Of a stretch of 33,839 bases of DNA, positions 17,251 to 25,116 are shown one piece after another (the first letter of the stretch is position 1; each line of letters begins with the position of its first letter). The position numbers and the translations under genes are program-made. Origin of the DNA: Mycolicibacterium vaccae NBRC 14118 = CIP 105934 (lineage in GTDB: Bacteria > Actinomycetota > Actinomycetes > Mycobacteriales > Mycobacteriaceae); assembly GCF_001552715.1 (NCBI RefSeq), contig NZ_BCRS01000055.1, positions 1 through 33,839 on the forward strand. Direction: 5' to 3'. Below the pieces are notes generated by a model. The model saw only the letters and a program-made list of their open reading frames with translations, ran no database searches and was not told the origin of the DNA.

Positions 17251-17901
17251 GTGTCGGTGACCCATCCCGTCGACCGCCACATCCGCCGGCTCACCACACC
17301 CCGCGCCGCAGCCTTCGCGGGGGTCCTGTTCGCGGTGTTGTTCGGGGCCGCCCTGGTGCTGATCCGCACCGCCCACGCGGAGGCGGAGCACCAGTTGCGG
17401 GCCGCGGTCGTGCTGATGCCGTTCGCCGGGATCGCGTTCCTGTGGTTTCTGGGCGTGGTCCGTGACGGCCTCGGCGTGTTCGAGGACAGATTCTTCGCGA
17501 CGGTGTTCCTGGGCAGCGGGCTGATGTTTCTGGGGATGATCTTCGCGTCCACGGCGGTCGGCGCCGGGATCATCGCGGTCAGGGCATCCGGCGGGCCGCA
17601 CACCGAGGTGGTGACGTTCGGTCAGGCGCTGCTGGTCTCGCTGTCGAACACGTACGCGCTGCGGATGGCTGCGGTGTTCATGATCTCGCTGGCCACCATC
17701 TGGCTGCGCACCCGGCTGATGCCGGCCTGGCTGGTGGTGGTGACCTACGCCGTCGCGCTGTGCGTACTCGTCGGCAGTGACCTGTCGCCGTGGGCCACGA
17801 TCGCCTTCCCGGTCTGGGTTCTGGTCGTCAGCGTGCTGCTGCTGGTGCGGGCGAGCGGCGGAGATCTCGTCTGGGGTCGGGTCAGAGATCTTCCAGACTG
17901 A
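17251..17901 (+). CDS. multi-pass membrane protein, function unknown
   Basis: The product is 216 residues from GTG 17251, or 214 from GTG 17257 (MTHPVDRHIRR). Six hydrophobic segments are visible, starting at AAFAGVLFAVLFGAALVLI, with a basic N-terminus. The segment VRDGLGVFEDRFFATVFLGSGLMF between the second and third helices is the most distinctive stretch. No transporter or enzyme motif is recognised. It starts 19 nt after the diguanylate cyclase stop and may belong to the same operon. Its last 20 bp overlap the convergent ferredoxin gene. Confidence 0.75.
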   Translation: MSVTHPVDRHIRRLTTPRAAAFAGVLFAVLFGAALVLIRTAHAEAEHQLRAAVVLMPFAGIAFLWFLGVVRDGLGVFEDRFFATVFLGSGLMFLGMIFASTAVGAGIIAVRASGGPHTEVVTFGQALLVSLSNTYALRMAAVFMISLATIWLRTRLMPAWLVVVTYAVALCVLVGSDLSPWATIAFPVWVLVVSVLLLVRASGGDLVWGRVRDLPD

Positions 17902-18079
17902 GGGCGCTCGCCGGGCACAGCTTGACCGCCTCGCGGGCGCGCTCGGCGGCCTCGCCGGTCACCTCGTCGTCGAGGACCACCACCATGCCCTCGTCGTCCT
18001 GGTCGAAGATGTCACCGGCCACCATCACGCAGTTGCCCGCCTGGATGCACAGCTCGCGGTCTGCGACAACCTTGCTCAC
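17882..18079 (-). CDS. [3Fe-4S] ferredoxin, partner of the adjacent P450
   Basis: The 65-residue protein has Cys11 and Cys17 in CIQAGNC and Cys55 in KLCPA. Three cysteines, with Ala14 in place of the usual second one, indicate a [3Fe-4S] cluster, as in mycobacterial and Streptomyces P450 ferredoxins. It should carry electrons from a ferredoxin reductase, not encoded here, to the P450. GTG 18079 is chosen because it forms a GTGA overlap with the P450 stop and has GGAGGT 6 nt upstream inside the P450 gene. GTG 18085 would add two residues. Confidence 0.93.
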   Translation of the reverse strand: MSKVVADRELCIQAGNCVMVAGDIFDQDDEGMVVVLDDEVTGEAAERAREAVKLCPASALSLEDL

Positions 18080-19287
18080 CAGCACACCTCCAACGACTTC
18101 ACACCGTAGATGAAGTGGAAGGACCGGAACTGCACGTCGGCGAAGTCCCGGGCAGCCGCCAGCGTCGGGAAACGCCGGAGCAGTGCCGGGAACGCGATGG
18201 CCATCTCCATCCGGGCCAGCGGAGCGCCCAGGCAGTGGTGCACACCGTGTCCGAACGCCAGATGCCCGGGCGCCCCGCGGCTGATGTCGAGGCGGTCCGG
18301 CTCGTCGATGAACGCGCTGTCCCGGTTGCCCGACGGCAGGGACGCGAACACCAGTCGCCCGGCCGGGATCTCGACGCCGGCGAGGACGACGTCGGTGGTG
18401 GTGATGCGCGGGATCGCGGTGTGCACGATCGACAGCCAGCGCAGCATCTCCTCCACCGCCGGTGCGACCGCGTCCGGGTCGTCGCGCACCGCGGCGAGCT
18501 GCGCGGGGTGGCGCAACAGCGCAAGTGTGCCCAGCGCCAACATGTTCGACGTCGTCTCGTGGCCGGCCAGCAGCAGCAGGCCGGCGATGCCGATCAGCTC
18601 GTCGTCGGTGAGCTCGTCGCCGTGTTCACGCACCAGCATGCCGAGGATGTCGTCACCGGGACGCGCCCGCGCACCGGCGACCAGGGTGCCCATGTAGTCC
18701 CGGCCCTGGCGCACCAGCTCCAGCCGCTCCGGTATCGCGATCGACAGGTCGAGCTGGCGGGCGCTGCGCCGCTGGAAGTCGTCGCGGTCGGCGTAGGGCA
18801 CCCCGAGCAGCTCGCAGATCACCAGGGACGGGATCGGCAGCGCGAAGTGCTCGACCAGATCGGCCGGCGGGCCCGCCGCGGCGAGTGCGTCCAGTTGCGC
18901 GTCGACGATCTCGACGATGCGGGGCCGCAGCCGGGTCATCCGCCGGTGGGTGAACTCGCCGGTGAGCATGCGGCGCAGCCGCTGGTGTTCGGGCGGGTCC
19001 AGGCCCAGCAGGTTGCCTGCCCGGCCCCGGGCCTGCTCGTCCTCGTCGACCGGTGGCGCACCGGGGATCACGAAGCCGGGCGGGCGGCCGTTGGAGAACC
19101 GGGCATGGTCCGACAGCACGGCCTTGACGTCCTCGTAGCGGGTGACCAGGTACACCGGCATGCCGAACGCGTTGGTCACCGTGCGTACGCCGTCGGCCTC
19201 GCGGATCGCGTGCAGCTCGGGCACCGGATCGAACCCGTCTCGGCGCATGTGCACCGGCGGCAGCGCGGGTTCGGTGGCCTGGCTCAT
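18076..19287 (-). CDS. cytochrome P450 monooxygenase
   Basis: The 403-residue protein has all class I bacterial P450 landmarks: the I-helix oxygen-binding AGHETTS (241-247), the K-helix E280-x-x-R283, and the haem loop FGHGVHHCLGAPLAR with Cys352 as the axial ligand. There is no membrane anchor, so it is cytoplasmic. It inserts oxygen into an unknown substrate, perhaps a lipid, sterol or xenobiotic. The start lies 9 nt after the MMPL stop and the end overlaps the ferredoxin start, making a tight three-gene operon with a transporter first. The subfamily cannot be fixed without a search. Confidence 0.95.
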   Translation of the reverse strand: MSQATEPALPPVHMRRDGFDPVPELHAIREADGVRTVTNAFGMPVYLVTRYEDVKAVLSDHARFSNGRPPGFVIPGAPPVDEDEQARGRAGNLLGLDPPEHQRLRRMLTGEFTHRRMTRLRPRIVEIVDAQLDALAAAGPPADLVEHFALPIPSLVICELLGVPYADRDDFQRRSARQLDLSIAIPERLELVRQGRDYMGTLVAGARARPGDDILGMLVREHGDELTDDELIGIAGLLLLAGHETTSNMLALGTLALLRHPAQLAAVRDDPDAVAPAVEEMLRWLSIVHTAIPRITTTDVVLAGVEIPAGRLVFASLPSGNRDSAFIDEPDRLDISRGAPGHLAFGHGVHHCLGAPLARMEMAIAFPALLRRFPTLAAARDFADVQFRSFHFIYGVKSLEVCW

Positions 19288-19296
19288 CTGTCGACG

Positions 19297-21339
19297 CTAC
19301 CCGCCGGTTCTGTCGGCCTCCCCGCGCACCGCGGGCCACCAGATCTTCGGTCCGATCAACGTGAACAGCGCCGGGATGACGACGGTGCGCACCACGAAGG
19401 TGTCGAGCAGGATGCCGAGGCCGACGATGATGCCGATCTGGGTGAGCACGATCAGCGGCAGCACACCGAGCACGCAGAACACCGAGGCCAGCACGATGCC
19501 CGCGCTGGTGATCACCGCGCCCGTCGCGGACACCGCGCGCACGATGCCGTCCCGGGTGCCGTGCTCGGGTGTCTCCTCCCGGGCGCGGGTGACCAGGAAG
19601 ATCGTGTAGTCCACGCCGAGCGCCACCAGGAACAGGAACGCGAACAGCGGCGCGGTGTTGTCCAGGCCGGGGAAGCCGAACACGTGCACACTGGCCCAGC
19701 CGCCCAGTCCGAGCGCGGCCACCGAGCTGAGCACCGTGGCCGCGATCAGCACCAGCGGGGCCAGCAGCGCCCGCAGCAGCACGTACAGCACCGCCAGCAC
19801 CACGAGCAGGATCGCGGGGATGACCACGGCACGGTCGTGCGCGGCCGCGGCGGCGGCATCGCGTGCGGTGGCGTCCGAACCGCCGACCAGGCCGTCCGGA
19901 TCGGCGGCGTGGACCGAATCGCGCAGGGCGTCCACGGTGTCGAACGCCTCGTCGGTGGCCGGGTCGGCAGCCAGGATCACCGACCACTGGGTCAGTCCGT
20001 CAGGCGACTGGCCTGCCGGGATGGCCGACACCACGCCGGGGGTGTCGGCGATCGCGCGTTGCACCTCGGCGGCCCGGTCGGTCGACGCGATCACCCTGGC
20101 GGGATCGGTCAGGCCGCTGGGGAAGTGGTCGGCGAGTGTCTCGAAGCCGCTGACCGATTCGGCCTGCACGCGGAACTGTTCGGTCTGGGACAGTCCGACC
20201 GGGGTGCCGAGCAGTCCCGTGCACAGCAGGGCCAGCGCGCCGATCGACACGACCGCCACGCGTGCGGGCCTGCGCGCGACCGCCGCGGCGACCCGGTGCC
20301 AGATGCCGCTGTCGGTCAGCGGTTTGGCTCCGACCTCGGGGATGAACGGCCAGAACAGTTTCCGGCCGAACAGTCCGAGTGCCGGGGGCAGCACCAGCAG
20401 CACGAAGATCGCCGCGATCACCAGGCCCGAAGCGGCCTGCACGCCGAGGCTGCGGGTGCTGGGTGCGGACGCGAGCAGCAGCGTCAACAGCGCCAGCACC
20501 ACGGTCGCGTTGCTCGCGACGATCGCCGGACCCGCCCGGCGCACCGCGGTGTTCAGTGCGGTCTGGTGAGACTCGTGCCGGCCGAGTTCCTCTCGATAGC
20601 GCGAGATCAGCAGCAACGCATAGTTGGTGCCCGCGCCGAAGACCAGCACGCTGGTGATGCCCGAGGTGGAGCCGTCCGGGGTCATGCCGAGTGCGTCGGC
20701 GACGGACGCGCCGACGACGGCGGCGACCCTGTCGGCGAAGCCGATCACGAGAAGCGGCACCAGCCACAGCACGGGGGAGCGGTAGGTGATGATCAGGAGC
20801 AGGGCCACCACCGCCGCGGTGACGGCGAGCAGCGTGAAGTTGGCCCCGGAGAACGAGTCCGCGATGTCGGCGCCGAACGCGGGCCCGCCGGTCAACTCCG
20901 CGCGCAGGTCACCCGGTAGTCCGTCGCCGGCCGCGGCGCGCAGTTCCTCGACCTTGTCGGTCAGCGCGAACCCGGACAGGCCGCCCTGCAGCGGCACCGT
21001 CGCCACGGCCGCCTCGCCGTCCTCGGAGACCTGGGTGGGCGGCCCGCCGGGGCCGGTGCCGGCCGCGGCGAGCATGCGGTCCCTGGCCGCGTCCACGGCC
21101 GCGATGTCGGCCGGATCCAGCGGCGCGGAATCCGCGCGTGTGACCACCAGGATTGCGGGTACCTGATCTCCGCCCGGGAATGCGGCTCTGGCCGCATCGG
21201 CGCGGGCGGACTCGGAGTCGGCGGGTACGGCCACCGGCGATTGCGAGTTGGCGTCTCCGCCGCCGCCGAGCAGCCCCATCAGGGCGCCCGAGGCGAGGAC
21301 GACGAGGAGCGCGACCACCCAGGACAAACGACGGCTCAT
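19297..21339 (-). CDS. MMPL/RND-family transporter
   Basis: The 680-residue protein has the two-fold layout of MMPL proteins: a first helix, an outer domain, a block of helices, then a repeat. Proton-relay positions are visible as GAGTNYALLLISRYREE (N239-Y240) in the first half and GVDYTIFLVTRAREE (D577-Y578) in the second. In MmpL3 both halves have Asp-Tyr; here the first is Asn-Tyr. It is shorter than mycobacterial lipid MmpLs and nearer the YdfJ-like group. It probably exports a hydrophobic compound. ATG 21339 faces the MarR gene across a 61-bp spacer with a palindrome, and P450 and ferredoxin follow in the same operon. Confidence 0.92.
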   Translation of the reverse strand: MSRRLSWVVALLVVLASGALMGLLGGGGDANSQSPVAVPADSESARADAARAAFPGGDQVPAILVVTRADSAPLDPADIAAVDAARDRMLAAAGTGPGGPPTQVSEDGEAAVATVPLQGGLSGFALTDKVEELRAAAGDGLPGDLRAELTGGPAFGADIADSFSGANFTLLAVTAAVVALLLIITYRSPVLWLVPLLVIGFADRVAAVVGASVADALGMTPDGSTSGITSVLVFGAGTNYALLLISRYREELGRHESHQTALNTAVRRAGPAIVASNATVVLALLTLLLASAPSTRSLGVQAASGLVIAAIFVLLVLPPALGLFGRKLFWPFIPEVGAKPLTDSGIWHRVAAAVARRPARVAVVSIGALALLCTGLLGTPVGLSQTEQFRVQAESVSGFETLADHFPSGLTDPARVIASTDRAAEVQRAIADTPGVVSAIPAGQSPDGLTQWSVILAADPATDEAFDTVDALRDSVHAADPDGLVGGSDATARDAAAAAAHDRAVVIPAILLVVLAVLYVLLRALLAPLVLIAATVLSSVAALGLGGWASVHVFGFPGLDNTAPLFAFLFLVALGVDYTIFLVTRAREETPEHGTRDGIVRAVSATGAVITSAGIVLASVFCVLGVLPLIVLTQIGIIVGLGILLDTFVVRTVVIPALFTLIGPKIWWPAVRGEADRTGG

Positions 21340-21350
21340 GAAACCAACAT

Positions 21351-21379
21351 TTCAGAAAATTAACAATTAATCAACTGAA
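21351..21379. promoter_or_regulatory. MarR operator, two-fold symmetric 29-bp site
   Basis: The site has the form TTCAG-N3-ATTAA-CAA-TTAAT-N3-CTGAA and is symmetric at 20 of 26 arm positions, centred on 21365. It lies in the spacer between the divergent MMPL and MarR genes and is far more AT-rich than the flanks. It probably controls both directions. Confidence 0.75.
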
Positions 21380-21400
21380 GATTCTCGGTATGGTGGGCGG

Positions 21401-21880
21401 GTGCAGGATGTCGAGCGGGCGGCTCTGGAGGCGTCGATCGGCGCGGACGTACGGGCGCTGACGGCCGAGTCCGATCAGATCGGGTACCAGTTCGCCGCAT
21501 TACATGCATTGAGCCCCAACGACTTCCGCGCTCTGCTCTATGTGAGCGTGGCCGAGAGCGCGGGAACCCCACTGACGGCCGGTGAGCTAAGGGAGCGGAT
21601 GGGCACCTCCGGTGCGGCGATCACCTACCTGGTCGAGCGGATGATCGGCTCGGGGCACCTGCTGCGCGACTCCGATCCCGCGGATCGGCGCAAGGTGATG
21701 CTGCGGATGTCCCCGCAGGGCACGGCCGTGGCGCGCGCGTTCTTCACCCCGCTGGCCGACCACACCCACGACGCGCTGGCCGCACTGCCCGACAGCGATC
21801 TCGCGGCCGCCCGCCGGGTCTTCGCGGCGCTGATCGAGGCGATGGGCGCGTTCCGCGACCGGCTGGACCTCACCGGGTGA
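21401..21880 (+). CDS. MarR-family transcriptional regulator
   Basis: The 159-residue protein has the winged helix of MarR: LTAGELRERMGTSGAAITYLVERMIGSGHLLRDSDPADRRKVMLRMSPQG spans the recognition helix and wing, with the conserved D-x-R-D/R pattern in the wing. N- and C-terminal helices form the dimer. It should be released from DNA by a small phenolic or lipid-like ligand. GTG 21401 lies 6 nt after TATGGT (21389-21394), a possible leaderless -10. It is divergent from the MMPL-P450-ferredoxin operon and most likely regulates it through the shared palindrome. Its end overlaps the CPA1 antiporter gene by 11 nt. Confidence 0.9.
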   Translation: MQDVERAALEASIGADVRALTAESDQIGYQFAALHALSPNDFRALLYVSVAESAGTPLTAGELRERMGTSGAAITYLVERMIGSGHLLRDSDPADRRKVMLRMSPQGTAVARAFFTPLADHTHDALAALPDSDLAAARRVFAALIEAMGAFRDRLDLTG

Positions 21881-23453
21881 GCATCGCCTCTTCGAGGTCG
21901 ATGCCGTGCAACAGCTTGCTGAGCACCTCGTCGTCGATGTTCCCGACGTCCCGCTCGGCCAGGAACGCTTTGCGTTCGGCCCCCAGCATCTGCAGCCGCA
22001 GCTCCCGGAACGCCGCCATCGACGATTCGGCGGTGCGGTCCTCGACGCGTTCCCATGCCGACCACTGCCTCCGGTTGTTCCAGGCCCGGAGCACCTTGGC
22101 GGTCTGCTCGTCGAGATCGGCGGCGGCGTCGGCCAGCAGTTGGTCGAGCAGTTCGTCGGCGGCGCGGGCGGCCTTCTCCTGCGCCGCGGCGGCGGCCGTC
22201 GCGTCCAGGCGCGCCTGATCGCTGCGGACGTCGAGCCGGCGGATCAGCCACGGCAGCGTCAGCCCGTGCAGCAGCAGGGTGCCCACCACCACGATGAACG
22301 TGAGGAAGATGATCTGCGGGCGGCCGGGGAAGCCGTCCCCGGTCAGCGTGGTCAGCGGCACGGCGAACGCCGCAGCCAGCGACACCACCCCCCGCATGCC
22401 CGCCCACGCGACGATCAGCACCTGCCGCGGGTCGGGCGCGGGTTCGGACGCCCGGATCTTGGCCGAGAGCAGCCTGGGCAGATAGGCGAACGGATACATC
22501 CACAGCACGCGGACGAGGATGACCGTCGCGAGCACCGACACCGAGGCGACGACGATCTCCCCGGCCGAGATGCCGTCCAGTTCGTCGATCGCGGTCGGCA
22601 ACTGCAATCCGATCAGCAGGAACGCGAAGGACTCCAGCACCAACTGGACGGCCCGCCACACCGCGTCGTCCTGCAGGCGTATCGCGTAACCGGCGTGCGA
22701 GAACCGCTGCGCGGCGATCAGCGCCGCGACGACCACCGCGAGCACGCCGGAGCCGTGGATCTGCTCGGCGACCAGGTAGACCAGGAACGGCGCCACCAGT
22801 CCGATCGCGCTCTCGGCGGTCGGGTCGTCGAGGTGGGAGCGGATGTAGACCAGCGTCTTGCCCAGCACGAAGCCGACCACCACGCCGCCGACCACCGCCA
22901 TCACGAAGGTGGTCAGCCCCTTCGACACGCCGGTCGAGGCGCCGATCGCGGCCGCCAGCGCGACCTTGTAGGCCGTCAGCGCGGTCGCGTCGTTGAGCAG
23001 GCTCTCGCCGCTGATCAGGGTCATCGTCCGGCGCGGCAGCCCCAGCCTGCGGCCGATCGCGCCGGCCGACACGGCATCCGGCGGCGCCACGATCGCGCCG
23101 AGGACGAACGCCGCGGCCAGCGTCATCTCGGGCACCGTGCGGTAGGCGACGAACCCGACGACGGCCGTGGTCAGCAGCGGCAACGCGACGGCCAGCAGCG
23201 CGATGGGGCGCTTGTTGGCGCGCATGCTCACCGAGCTGCTCTCCAGCCCCGCCGTCCACAGCAGCGGCGGCAGCACCACGTAGAGCACCACCTCGGGGTC
23301 GAGGGCGAGGTCGATGAAGTACTCGACGTCCGGCAGCAGGCCGATCGTCAGGCCCACTCCGACCAGGACGAGCGGAGCGGAGAGGTCGTGCCGGCGGGCG
23401 ACCGCGGCCACCAGGACGGAGACGACGAGGATCGCCAGCAGCGAGGCACTCAT
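21870..23453 (-). CDS. CPA1-family Na+/H+ antiporter
   Basis: The 527-residue protein has about 12 transmembrane helices followed by a soluble helical tail of about 120 residues. The signatures are LGAIVAPPDAVSA (the CPA1 unwound helix with its Asp) and ISGESLLNDATAL (the conserved Asn-Asp pair). It exchanges cytoplasmic Na+ (or K+) for protons, supporting pH and salt tolerance. The Ala- and Gln-rich tail with RQWSAWERVEDRT resembles regulatory tails of bacterial NhaP-like proteins. ATG 23453 is preferred: it begins at the first helix and follows CAGAAT by 6 nt. A longer open frame to 23597 runs into the purT gene. It is divergent from the PurT-like gene. Confidence 0.92.
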   Translation of the reverse strand: MSASLLAILVVSVLVAAVARRHDLSAPLVLVGVGLTIGLLPDVEYFIDLALDPEVVLYVVLPPLLWTAGLESSSVSMRANKRPIALLAVALPLLTTAVVGFVAYRTVPEMTLAAAFVLGAIVAPPDAVSAGAIGRRLGLPRRTMTLISGESLLNDATALTAYKVALAAAIGASTGVSKGLTTFVMAVVGGVVVGFVLGKTLVYIRSHLDDPTAESAIGLVAPFLVYLVAEQIHGSGVLAVVVAALIAAQRFSHAGYAIRLQDDAVWRAVQLVLESFAFLLIGLQLPTAIDELDGISAGEIVVASVSVLATVILVRVLWMYPFAYLPRLLSAKIRASEPAPDPRQVLIVAWAGMRGVVSLAAAFAVPLTTLTGDGFPGRPQIIFLTFIVVVGTLLLHGLTLPWLIRRLDVRSDQARLDATAAAAAQEKAARAADELLDQLLADAAADLDEQTAKVLRAWNNRRQWSAWERVEDRTAESSMAAFRELRLQMLGAERKAFLAERDVGNIDDEVLSKLLHGIDLEEAMLTR

Positions 23454-23459
23454 GTTCTG

Positions 23460-23489
23460 ATTCTGGCGGTGAGTCTGGCAGGGTGGAAA
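23460..23489 (-). promoter_or_regulatory. candidate promoter of the CPA1 antiporter gene
   Basis: On the minus strand TTTCCA (23484-23489), an 18-nt spacer and CAGAAT (23460-23465) are followed 6 nt later by ATG 23453. This suits a leaderless message within the 40-bp divergent spacer. Confidence 0.4.
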
Positions 23490-23493
23490 CCCG

Positions 23494-24636
23494 ATGACTG
23501 AGACGACGTACGGCGAGACGGTGCTGCTGCTCGGCGCGGGCGCGCGCAGCAGCGAGCTCGCATTGGCGTTCCGGCACCTCGGCGCCGGTGTGGCCACGGT
23601 GTCCGGCGACGACGACGCGGCGGCGCTGACCGGGCTGATCGACGAGCACCGGCCCCGCTACGTGGTCGTCGACACCGACGCGGTCGCCACCGACGCGCTG
23701 CTGGGTGTGGCCGACCGCGAGGACGTCGAGGTGTTCCCGACCCCGCGCGCGGCGCGGCTGTCCCTGGACCGGGAGGGCCTGCGCAAGCTCGCCGCCGACG
23801 AACTGGGCCTGCCGACCGCGCCGTTCTGGTTCGCGGGTTCGGTGGACGAGCTGACCGCGATCGCGACGCACGCCGGATTCCCGATGGTCGTCAAACCCGT
23901 CGCCGCCGCGCCCGGTGAGGGCGAGTCGGTGCTGCTGCGGCCCGAGGACGTGGCGCCGGCCTGGGAGCTCGCGGTGTCCGGCGCCAGCACGACCCGTGTC
24001 ATCGCCGAGACGGTCGTCGAGGTCGACTTCGAGGTGACGCTGTTGACGGTCCGCACCAGCGGTGCGGCAGGTCCGGCGGTGCACTTCTGCGAGCCGATCG
24101 GCCACCATCAGAACGACGCCGCGGCGCTGGAATCCTGGCAGCCTCAGCGGCTTTCGCCCATCGCGCTGGATTCGGCGAAGTCCATCGCGGCGCGCATCGT
24201 CAACTCGCTCGGCGGTCGCGGGGTGTTCGCGGTCGAGCTGCTGGTGCGCGGGGACGAGGTGTACTTCTCCGACGTCCGGCCCCGACTGCAGGACAGCGGA
24301 CTGGTGACACTGCGCTCCCAGCGGCTGTCCCAGTTCGAGCTGCACGCGCGGGCCATCCTCGGGCTGCCGGTCGACACCATCATGATCTCGCCCGGTGCGG
24401 TCGAGGTGAGTTACTCCGACGGAGAGGACAAGGACGTGTCCGGCGGTGAGATGCACGCCGTGCTGGCCGATGCGCTCGCGGTCGCCGAGAGCGACGTGCG
24501 GGTGTTCCGGGCGGCCGAGGTGACCGGGGACGGCGACGCGTCCTGGCTCAGCTGGTCCACGGCGACCGCGCAGGACCCGATCGTGGCGCGTGACCGCGCC
24601 CGCCGGGTCGCGTCGGCTGTGCGCAGGCTCCGGTGA
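23494..24636 (+). CDS. purT: PurT-like ATP-grasp protein (diverged formate-dependent GAR transformylase)
   Basis: The 380-residue protein aligns along its length with E. coli PurT (392 residues), which makes formyl-GAR from GAR, formate and ATP in purine synthesis. Shared stretches include LSLDREGLRKLAADELGLPT, FPMVVKPV, DFEVTLLTV, VHFCEPIGHHQ, ESWQPQ, GVFAVELLVRGDEVYFSDVRPR and LSQFELHARAILGLP. Metal ligand E248 is kept, but the second is Asp260 instead of Glu. Residues I recall as GAR-binding in E. coli are changed: the GELGK loop is GARSSE, the Glu of EIEA is Asp62, and the Lys and Arg pair near the C-terminus are Ala/Gly/Asp. ATP binding looks intact; the acceptor may differ. It is the positional counterpart of Rv0389. 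Confidence 0.85.
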   Translation: MTETTYGETVLLLGAGARSSELALAFRHLGAGVATVSGDDDAAALTGLIDEHRPRYVVVDTDAVATDALLGVADREDVEVFPTPRAARLSLDREGLRKLAADELGLPTAPFWFAGSVDELTAIATHAGFPMVVKPVAAAPGEGESVLLRPEDVAPAWELAVSGASTTRVIAETVVEVDFEVTLLTVRTSGAAGPAVHFCEPIGHHQNDAAALESWQPQRLSPIALDSAKSIAARIVNSLGGRGVFAVELLVRGDEVYFSDVRPRLQDSGLVTLRSQRLSQFELHARAILGLPVDTIMISPGAVEVSYSDGEDKDVSGGEMHAVLADALAVAESDVRVFRAAEVTGDGDASWLSWSTATAQDPIVARDRARRVASAVRRLR

Positions 24637-25097
24637 CCAGGCCCGGCGGGGCGGACGGGACCGACGGCGCGGAGTCGACCGGGTCGGCCGTGGCCCCGTT
24701 CCTCGGCGCGCTGGCGATCATTGTGGCCGTCGTGATCGGAATCTGGTTGATCAACCTGTTCTCCGGCGACGGGCTGACCGACGAGCAGCAGATCGCGCGC
24801 GCCGCGTCGGGCCAGAACGACGCGCTGCAGCGCTCGGACTACGGCGCGTTCATCTCCTACACCTGCGCCGAACAGGTTGCCGACGAGGCGAAAATTCTTG
24901 ACTCCCAACGTGAATCGATGGAGAACCGGGGCGGTCGGTACGTCGACCGGGTGGCCGGGGTGGCGGTGGACGGCGACCGCGCCACCGCCGACATCACCTA
25001 TTACTTCGAGTCGGACAAGGACGCCAAGGAGACCGTGCAGATGGCCTTCGTCCGCGAGGGCGGAAGCTGGAAGGTCTGTTCGCCTGGCCCCAGCTAG
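24633..25097 (+). CDS. single-TM protein with outer NTF2-like domain
   Basis: The 154-residue protein starts at GTG 24633 in a GTGA overlap with the purT stop. A short Gly/Asp-rich cytoplasmic start is followed by one helix (about residues 20-44) and an outer domain. This domain has the same plan as the larger protein at 10490-11278: a helix with an internal Tyr-Thr-Cys, a beta region, and the ending SWKVCSP against EWKVCQA there. The two cysteines could form a disulfide outside the membrane. No enzyme motif is visible. Translational coupling to the PurT-like gene suggests co-expression, but the functional link is unclear. Confidence 0.75.
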   Translation: MTRPGGADGTDGAESTGSAVAPFLGALAIIVAVVIGIWLINLFSGDGLTDEQQIARAASGQNDALQRSDYGAFISYTCAEQVADEAKILDSQRESMENRGGRYVDRVAGVAVDGDRATADITYYFESDKDAKETVQMAFVREGGSWKVCSPGPS

Positions 25098-25116
25098 CTG
25101 TGGGACACTCTCGACC

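Noticed and set aside
18115..20919. 934-codon open frame on the plus strand opposite the P450 and MMPL genes
   Set aside because: It is the antisense shadow of two clear genes, rich in Arg, His, Gly and Gln, with no hydrophobic or catalytic pattern.
21625..24456. 943-codon open frame on the minus strand across marR, the CPA1 gene and purT
   Set aside because: It runs through three well-supported genes in other frames and shows no domain; it is a compositional shadow.
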